Below, in pieces: positions 32,240 through 38,133 of a stretch of DNA of 38,133 nucleotides. Location: NCBI GenBank assembly GCA_002386585.1, contig DGIZ01000188.1:1-38133 (forward strand), given 5' to 3'. The notes under the pieces are model-generated. The model searched no databases. It worked only from the letters and a program-made list of their open reading frames with translations, and was not told where the DNA came from. Position 1 is the first letter of the stretch; each line of letters begins with the position of its first letter. Position numbers and translations under genes: made by a program. The DNA is from Brevundimonas sp. UBA4609. GTDB lineage: Bacteria; Pseudomonadota; Alphaproteobacteria; Caulobacterales; Caulobacteraceae.

Positions 32240-34834
32240 ATGCGTTTGAACCACATCCTTCGCTGCACCGCTTCGGTCGCCGTCGTCGGCGTCGCGGCCT
32301 TCGGCTTCGCCGGGGCCGCCGCCGCCCAGGAGGGGCCGACCACGGTCGACGACATCATCGTCACGGCCCAGAAGCGTGAACAGAGCCTGCAGGACGTGCC
32401 GATCGTGGTCACGACCCTGTCGCAGGAGGCGCTGGACGGCGCCGGGGTCCGCGACATCAAGGATCTGCAGATCCTGACGCCGGGCATGACCGTCACCTCG
32501 ACCCAGTCGGAAACCGCCACCACCGCCCGCATCCGCGGCGTCGGCACCGTCGGCGACAACCCCGGTCTGGAAAGCTCGGTCGGCGTGGTCATCGACGGCG
32601 TCTATCGTTCCCGCAACGGCGTCGGCTTCGGCGACTTGGGCGAACTGAGCCGCATCGAGGTGCTGAAGGGGCCGCAGGGCACCCTGTTCGGCAAGAACAC
32701 CTCGGCCGGCGTCATCAACATCATCACCGAGGCCCCGTCCTTCACGCCGGGCTTCAGCGCCGAGGCCACCTACGGCAACTTCAACGCCTGGGGTCTGGCC
32801 GGGTCGATTACCGGCCCGATCACGGACAAGGTCGCCGGCCGCCTCTACATGGCCAAGCGTCAGCGCGACGGCTTCTACGACGTCGTCACCGGCCCCGGCC
32901 CGCGCCAGGAGACCGATGATCAGAACCAGGACTTCTGGACCGCCCGCGGCCAGCTGCTGATCCTGCCCTCCGACGACGTCTCGATCCGCCTGATCGCCGA
33001 CTACTCCAAGCGCGACGAATACTGCTGCGTCTCCACCCAGGTCCGCACCGGCCCGACCTACGGCATCATCACCGCCATCGGCGGCCAGCAGGCGGCCCCG
33101 GCGCCGGGCTTCGGCGCTCTGCCCTTCTCGCGCACGGCCTACGCCAATCGCGGCACGGGCCAGACCATGGAAGACATGGGCTTCTCGGCCGAGGCCAACA
33201 TCGACATTCCGTCGTGGAACGCCACCTTCACCTCGCTGACCTCGTGGCGGAACTGGTCGGGCGTCAACGGCATGGACCTCGACTACACCACCGCCGACCT
33301 GCTCTATCGCCAGGATGACGGCGGCTACGGCTTCGAGCTTGAGAACCTGACCCAGGAGTTCCGCCTGGCGGGCGCCACCGATCGCCTCGACTGGCTGGTC
33401 GGCGTCTTCGCGACCCAGGAGAACATCGCCCGCGCCGACAGCTACTGGTACGGCGCCGGCTACACCCCCTATATGTCGCTGCTGCTGGGTTCGCGTCTGG
33501 GCCTGACCAACCCCGCAGCGGTGAACTGCGTGACCGGGGCGGGGGCGACGCCGATGGGCATCGTCGGCTGTCTGACGGGGGCGACGACGCCTACCGGGCC
33601 GGGTTTCGGTCTCGGCCATGGCGTGCAGGACCATTACAGCCAGAAGACCCAGTCCTTCGCCGTCTTCACCAACAACACCTGGCGCGTCACCGACCAGTTC
33701 GACGTCACCCTGGGCCTGCGCTACACCCTGGATGACAAGCGTCTGCTGGGCCTCCAGGACAATCGGGGCACGAACGGCGCGGCCTGCGGCGGCGCCCTGG
33801 GCAACGCCGGGGCCATCGGCGGGGCCATCGGCCTGGCCAACCCCTTGCTGACGCCGGCGGAAATCCAGGCCCTGGCCTCGACTCTGGTCGGCACCATCTG
33901 TCTGCCGTGGGCGAACCCGCTGTATGACAATCGCAGCATTTCCGAGAACCACGACGACGGCGAGCTGAGCGGCACCATCAAGGGCAGCTATCGCTTCAAT
34001 GACAGCGTGATGGCCTACGCCTCCTATGCGCGCGGCTACAAGTCGTTCGGCTACAACATGGACCGGGTGCAGACCGGCGTGACGCCGAACAGCTCCCTGC
34101 TGTTCCCCTCGGAGACCGTGGACAGCTACGAAATCGGGCTGAAGAACACGCTCTTCAATCGCTCGGTGTTGTTCAACATCACCTACTTCAATCAGAAGTT
34201 CGAGGACTTCCAGCTCAACACCTTCCTGGGCACGGCCTTCGTGGTCGAATCCATCCCTGAGCTGACCTCGGAAGGCGTCGACGCCGACTTCGTCTGGTTC
34301 ACCCCGGTCGAGGGGCTGTCCTTCTCGGGCGGCGTGACCTACGCCGACACCAAGTACGGCGACTTCACCGCCGCCGACCTGACCAACCCCGGCAACTTCC
34401 CGCAGCTGTCCCTGTTGCCGGGCGCCCGCGCCTCGTTCGCGCCGGAATGGTCGGCGACGGCCTCCATGGCCTTCGACCGCTCGATCGGCGCGGGGCTGAA
34501 GCTGGGCCTGAACCTGTCGGCCAAATACTCGACCGAGTTCAACACCGGCTCCGACCTGCTGCCCTACAAGATGCAAGACGCCATGACCCTGGTGAACGGC
34601 CGCATCACCCTGGGCGCCGAGGACGAGACCTGGGCGCTGGACATCTGGGGCCAGAATCTGACGGACGAGGAATACATGCAGGTGGCGATCAACGCCCCTC
34701 TGCAGGGCTCGGCCTTCCAGACCACGGTCCAGCCGAACGGCACCTTCTACAACCCGGCGCTGGACACCCAGACCTACAACGCCTTCATGGGCCAGCCGCG
34801 CACCTACGGCATGACCCTGCGCGTCCGCTACTGA
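32240..34834 (+). CDS. TonB-dependent outer-membrane receptor
   Basis: An 864-residue TonB-dependent receptor. A signal peptide (cleavage near AAAAQ, about residue 30) is followed by a TonB-box-like DDIIVTAQ. The plug domain has LQDVPIVVTTLSQEAL, IRGVGTVGDNPGLESSVGVV and LKGPQGTLFGKNTSAGVINI. The 22-strand barrel includes MAYASYARGYKSFGYNMDR and ends in YGMTLRVRY with the terminal aromatic needed for barrel assembly. This subgroup in Caulobacterales and Sphingomonadales imports siderophores, saccharides or aromatic compounds. No partner transporter is adjacent, so the substrate is unknown. It is monocistronic, with a strong terminator. Confidence 0.92.
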   Translation: MRLNHILRCTASVAVVGVAAFGFAGAAAAQEGPTTVDDIIVTAQKREQSLQDVPIVVTTLSQEALDGAGVRDIKDLQILTPGMTVTSTQSETATTARIRGVGTVGDNPGLESSVGVVIDGVYRSRNGVGFGDLGELSRIEVLKGPQGTLFGKNTSAGVINIITEAPSFTPGFSAEATYGNFNAWGLAGSITGPITDKVAGRLYMAKRQRDGFYDVVTGPGPRQETDDQNQDFWTARGQLLILPSDDVSIRLIADYSKRDEYCCVSTQVRTGPTYGIITAIGGQQAAPAPGFGALPFSRTAYANRGTGQTMEDMGFSAEANIDIPSWNATFTSLTSWRNWSGVNGMDLDYTTADLLYRQDDGGYGFELENLTQEFRLAGATDRLDWLVGVFATQENIARADSYWYGAGYTPYMSLLLGSRLGLTNPAAVNCVTGAGATPMGIVGCLTGATTPTGPGFGLGHGVQDHYSQKTQSFAVFTNNTWRVTDQFDVTLGLRYTLDDKRLLGLQDNRGTNGAACGGALGNAGAIGGAIGLANPLLTPAEIQALASTLVGTICLPWANPLYDNRSISENHDDGELSGTIKGSYRFNDSVMAYASYARGYKSFGYNMDRVQTGVTPNSSLLFPSETVDSYEIGLKNTLFNRSVLFNITYFNQKFEDFQLNTFLGTAFVVESIPELTSEGVDADFVWFTPVEGLSFSGGVTYADTKYGDFTAADLTNPGNFPQLSLLPGARASFAPEWSATASMAFDRSIGAGLKLGLNLSAKYSTEFNTGSDLLPYKMQDAMTLVNGRITLGAEDETWALDIWGQNLTDEEYMQVAINAPLQGSAFQTTVQPNGTFYNPALDTQTYNAFMGQPRTYGMTLRVRY

Positions 34835-34859
34835 TCCCGCGGAGCGTCTGACAGTAAGA

Positions 34860-34891
34860 GGCGGGCCGGTGCGATCCGGCCCGCCTTTTTT
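34860..34891 (+). terminator. Rho-independent terminator of the TonB receptor gene
   Basis: A perfect 10-bp stem GGCGGGCCGG/CCGGCCCGCC with a 6-base loop, followed by TTTTTT. Confidence 0.93.
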
Positions 34892-34922
34892 CTTCCCTCT
34901 CCCATCGGGCGAGGGACGCACG

Positions 34923-34955
34923 AAAAAGCCCCCGATCGCATGGACCGGGGGCTTT
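34923..34955 (-). terminator. Terminator of the RND efflux operon
   Basis: GCCCCCG/CGGGGGC (34928-34934 and 34946-34952) with flanking A and T runs. On the minus strand it ends in TTTTT, 27 bases after the RND stop. It can also act on the plus strand. Confidence 0.8.
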
Positions 34956-34981
34956 CCTCATTCATTCGCGAGCCTGTCGTC

Positions 34982-37900
34982 TCACTCCGCTGGCGTGCGG
35001 TCTTCTCCCGCCAACCTTCGCTGTCCGGCGAACATCCGGTGCAGCAGCCGCCGTCCGAAGCCGGCGATGTCGTCGACGATGGTGAATACGGCCGGGATGT
35101 AGAGCAGGGACAGGAAGGTCGAGGAGATCAGCCCCCCCACCACGGCCACGGCCATGGGCGAGCGGAACTCCACGTCGGCGCCCCAGCCGATGGCGATGGG
35201 CACCATGCCCGCCCCCATGGCGAAGGTGGTCATCAGGATCGGCCGGGCCCGTTTGTGGGCGGCGTCCATGATGGCGTCGAAACGGCTCAGGCCGCTCTTC
35301 TCGGCCATGATGATGTAGTCGACCAGCAGGATGGAGTTCTTGGCCGCGATCCCCATCAGCATCAGCACCCCGATCAGGGCGGACATGGAGAAGCTCTTGC
35401 CCGCGATGACCAGGGCGATGAAGGCGCCGCCGATGGCCAGGGGCAGGGCCGCCATGATGGTGACCGGATAGGCGAAGCTTTTGAACAGCAGGGTCAGAAC
35501 CGCGTACATCAGCAGGATGCCCGACAGGAAGGCGATGCCGAAGCCCACCAGCATCTCCTGGATGAACTCGGCGTCCCCGGCGGGGACCTGACGCACGCCG
35601 TTCGGCAGGTTCTTCGCCGCCGGCAGGCGATTGACCGCCTGACCCGCCGCGCCCGTGGTCAGGCCGTCGAGCTCGGCCGAGATGGAGGCGATGCGCGAGC
35701 GGTCCTGACGGCTGACCGTGGCCGGGCCGGCGCCGAACTCGATGTCGGCCACGGCGCTCAGAGGCACGGCGGCGCCCGAGGCGGTCGGGACGCGCAGGGT
35801 CTCCAGCACGTTCAGGTCCTCGCGCGCTTCCTCGGTCAGCTGAAGGCGGATCGGGATCTGTCGATCGCCCAGATTGTATTTGGGCAGGTTCTGATCGATG
35901 TCGCCGATGGTGGCGACGCGCACGGCCTGGGAGATGGCGCCCGCCGAGACGCCCAGCAACGCCGCCTCGTCCGGTCGCGGCGTGACCAGGATTTCCGGGC
36001 GGGCGATGGCCGCGGTGTTGACGATGTTGGCCAGGCCCTGGACTCCGCGCATCTCGTCCTCGACCTTGCGGGCCGCCGCCTCCAGCGTCGCCGGGTCGTC
36101 GCCCAGGATGGAGAAGGTGTAGCTGGTGCCGTCGCCGGGGCCGCCGCCCTGCTGGGCGATGCCGGCGCGGATGCGGGCGCCGGGGATCTGCTTCAGCTCG
36201 TCGACCATGACGCGGGCGAAGGCCTGCTGGCTCAGCTCGCGCTTACCCTTGGGCACCATGTCGGCGTAGACGTTGGCCTGGTTGACGGACTGGCCGCCGA
36301 TGGCGGCGTAGACCGAGGTGACCTCCGGCCGGGCGTTCAGCTTCTGGGTCACCTGCTGCACCACGGTGTCGGTCTGGCGCAGGGTGGCGCCCGGCGGCAG
36401 CTCGACCTGGAAGGCGGCGCGGCCCTCGTCGGCGGGCGACATGAACTCGAACGACATCTTGGCCGCGATCGACAGGCCGATGGAGCCGAACAGGAAGACG
36501 CCGCCCATGACGAAGACGATCCAGCGGTGCTTCAGGCACCACCGCAGCGAGCGCAGATAGCCGCCCATCCAGAAGGGGTCCTTGTCCTCATGATGGGTGT
36601 GCTTGAGCAGATAGGCCGCCATCAGCGGCGTCAGCAGACGCGCCACCACCAGGGAGAAGAAGACGCTGATGCAGGCGGCCAGGGCGAAGGCCTTGAAGAA
36701 CTGGCCGATGATGCCGGGCATGAAGCCCACGGGCGCGAACACGGCGATGATGGTGCCGGTCGTCGCCACGACCGCCAGGCCGATCTCGTCGGCGGCCTCG
36801 AAGGCGGCGTCATAGGGCGGCTTGCCGTCGCGCATGTGGCGGACGATGTTCTCGATCTCGACGATGGCGTCGTCGACCAGGATGCCGATCGTCAGCGACA
36901 GGGCCAGCAGCGTCACCACGTTCAGCGACTGGTCCATCGGCCCCAGGATGGCGAAGGTCGGGATCAGCGACATCGGCATGGCCGTCGCCGCGATCAGGGT
37001 CGCCCGCCAATCGCGCAGGAAGATCCACACCACGATGACCGCCAGGACCGCGCCCAGGATCAGCGCCTCCAGCGAGGCGAGGTAGGATTCCTCGATGTAT
37101 TTCACGCTCGAGGTGACCTGTTCGATGGTCAGTTCGGGGTGGGCCTCGTCGATCTTGGCGACCTCGGCGCGGACCTTTTCCGAGACCTTGACCTCGCTGG
37201 CCTCGCGCGAGCGCAGGAAGTTGAAGGTCACGGCCTCCTGGCCGTTGTAGCGGGCCAGGCGGCGCGGTTCGCTCCACTTGTCGACCACCGCGCCCAGATC
37301 GCCCAGGCGCACGTTCTTGCCGTCGCCGACGGGCACCAGGGTCTCGCGCAGCTGTTCGACCGAGCCGGCGGCGCCCAGGGTGCGCACGGCGCGCTCCGAA
37401 CCCGCGATGGTGACGCGCCCGCCCGGCAGGTTGTTGTTGACGTTGGTCAGGGCCTGGCTGACCTGGGCCGCCGTGACGCCGTAGGCGCTGAGGCGTTGCG
37501 GGTCCAGTTCGACGCGGATCTCGCGGTCCACCCCGCCCGAGCGGTTGACCTCGCCGACGCCGCCCAGCGCCAGCAGGGCGCGGCTCATCTCATTGTCGAT
37601 GAACCAGCTGATCTGCTCGGGCGTCATCGTTTCCGAGCGCACGACATAGGTGATCAGGGCGTCGCCGGTGATGTCGATGCGCTGGACCGTCGGCTCCTGC
37701 ATGTCCTGGGGCAGGCTGGCGCGCACACCGCTCATGGCGTTACGGACGTCGTTGGTGGCGCGCTCGGTGTCGGTGCCCAGCTCGAACTCGATGGTGGTCG
37801 AGGACACCCCGTCCGAGACGTTGGAATAGATGTGGCGCACGCCCGACAGGCCGGCGATCGAATCCTCGATCACCCGCGTGACCTGCACCTCCATCTCGGT

Positions 37901-38071
37901 CGGGGCGGCGCCGGGGCGCGCGGCCGTGACCGCGACCAGGGGGAAGTCGATGTCGGGGTTGTTGTTGATCCGCATCCCGGCGAAGCCGGTCACGCCGCCC
38001 AGCGTCAGCAGCAGGAACAGCAGGATGATGGGGATGGGGTTTTTGATCGCCCAGGCGGAAATCTGGTTCAT
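34982..38071 (-). CDS. RND efflux pump permease (HAE1/AcrB-like family)
   Basis: A 1029-residue inner-membrane transporter of the RND superfamily, which expels hydrophobic drugs or other compounds using protons. It starts MNQISAWAIKNPIPIILLFL, has two large periplasmic loops and 12 helices. The proton relay D400/D401 (LTIGILVDDAIVEIENIV) matches AcrB D407/D408, and the lysine in GIAAKNSILLVDYIIMAEKS matches AcrB K940. These mark the HAE1 rather than the heavy-metal group. The N-terminus deviates from AcrB and fits the MexK/YegN-like branch. The adaptor gene ends 9 bases upstream. The substrate cannot be told. Confidence 0.93.
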   Translation of the reverse strand: MNQISAWAIKNPIPIILLFLLLTLGGVTGFAGMRINNNPDIDFPLVAVTAARPGAAPTEMEVQVTRVIEDSIAGLSGVRHIYSNVSDGVSSTTIEFELGTDTERATNDVRNAMSGVRASLPQDMQEPTVQRIDITGDALITYVVRSETMTPEQISWFIDNEMSRALLALGGVGEVNRSGGVDREIRVELDPQRLSAYGVTAAQVSQALTNVNNNLPGGRVTIAGSERAVRTLGAAGSVEQLRETLVPVGDGKNVRLGDLGAVVDKWSEPRRLARYNGQEAVTFNFLRSREASEVKVSEKVRAEVAKIDEAHPELTIEQVTSSVKYIEESYLASLEALILGAVLAVIVVWIFLRDWRATLIAATAMPMSLIPTFAILGPMDQSLNVVTLLALSLTIGILVDDAIVEIENIVRHMRDGKPPYDAAFEAADEIGLAVVATTGTIIAVFAPVGFMPGIIGQFFKAFALAACISVFFSLVVARLLTPLMAAYLLKHTHHEDKDPFWMGGYLRSLRWCLKHRWIVFVMGGVFLFGSIGLSIAAKMSFEFMSPADEGRAAFQVELPPGATLRQTDTVVQQVTQKLNARPEVTSVYAAIGGQSVNQANVYADMVPKGKRELSQQAFARVMVDELKQIPGARIRAGIAQQGGGPGDGTSYTFSILGDDPATLEAAARKVEDEMRGVQGLANIVNTAAIARPEILVTPRPDEAALLGVSAGAISQAVRVATIGDIDQNLPKYNLGDRQIPIRLQLTEEAREDLNVLETLRVPTASGAAVPLSAVADIEFGAGPATVSRQDRSRIASISAELDGLTTGAAGQAVNRLPAAKNLPNGVRQVPAGDAEFIQEMLVGFGIAFLSGILLMYAVLTLLFKSFAYPVTIMAALPLAIGGAFIALVIAGKSFSMSALIGVLMLMGIAAKNSILLVDYIIMAEKSGLSRFDAIMDAAHKRARPILMTTFAMGAGMVPIAIGWGADVEFRSPMAVAVVGGLISSTFLSLLYIPAVFTIVDDIAGFGRRLLHRMFAGQRRLAGEDRTPAE

Positions 38072-38080
38072 GGCCGGGCC

Positions 38081-38133
38081 TTACTTCTTGGCGGGCGCTT
38101 GGGCGGCGGGGGCGGCGGCCGGAGCGGCGGTCG
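38081..38133 (-). CDS. C-terminus of an upstream gene, probably the RND periplasmic adaptor (partial)
   Basis: The last 16 codons and stop of a minus-strand gene, translating to an Ala/Pro-rich tail ending PAKK. It ends 9 bases before the RND permease start. Position and tail composition fit a membrane-fusion (adaptor) protein, but too little is visible to prove it. Confidence 0.5.
   Translation of the reverse strand, partial: TAAPAAAPAAQAPAKK

Noticed and set aside
32081..34921. A 946-residue open frame on the minus strand opposite the TonB receptor gene
   Set aside because: GC-rich codon bias keeps the antisense frame open. Its translation is low-complexity (R/G/Q/A/V-rich) with no domain, while the plus strand has a full receptor.

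Overview
The window is GC-rich, densely coded DNA from an alphaproteobacterium. Gene content points to Caulobacterales, most likely Brevundimonas or a close relative. The evidence is an NrnC-type nuclease next to lptC-lptA-lptB, DUF2093, a DUF4908-like protein, a plant-type GshA, a TadG-like von Willebrand factor protein, and GANTC (CcrM-type) sites at two promoters. The genus call is an inference from gene content only.

Layout. Positions 1-2333 (minus) hold nrnC-lptC-lptA-lptB (oligoribonucleotide turnover and LPS export; lptB is cut by the window edge). A tRNA-Leu(CAG) with its terminator lies at 2453-2581, a GNAT acetyltransferase at 2706-3239, and rplU-rpmA (L21, L27) at 3417-4293. From 4558 to 7661 there is a plus-strand metal-homeostasis unit: a perfect Zur-type palindrome, a NiCoT/RcnA-like membrane protein, a histidine-rich CDF exporter, a histidine-rich COG0523 GTPase and a DUF2093 protein. 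Then come an alpha/beta hydrolase, a WD40 protein, mtgA and a TadG-like protein with an unusual insertion. A minus-strand run follows (DUF72, zinc alcohol dehydrogenase, acetoacetyl-CoA reductase, a DUF4908-like protein, a 2OG-Fe(II) oxygenase). Positions 17.2-18.9 kb are an accessory patch of small orphan genes. The rest holds a TauE/SafE permease, a hybrid histidine kinase, rsmE-gshA, two acyl-CoA dehydrogenases with a MerR regulator, a DoxX-like protein, selO, nhaA, a TonB-dependent receptor and an RND efflux pump (adaptor cut by the window edge).

Most notable structure. (1) Palindromic repeats with a TCATCCCCG core recur. One pair forms 31-bp terminal inverted repeats (30/31 identical) around a frameshifted GIY-YIG nuclease gene (23816-24191), abutting the rsmE start codon. 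A second pair at 28915-29048 has the same ends but no gene. A related pair (9539-9645) and a single palindrome (7704-7735) also occur. This looks like a small nuclease-associated mobile repeat and its gene-less derivatives. (2) selO carries an in-frame insertion of about 37 codons with a perfect 11-bp-stem palindrome, like a Rickettsia-type palindromic element inside a coding gene. (3) The putative Zur-controlled operon combines a COG0523 metallochaperone with what looks like an efflux CDF, which is physiologically puzzling. (4) The TadG-like protein has two beta-type repeats inserted in its von Willebrand domain. I see no CRISPR array, prophage or recognisable defence island.
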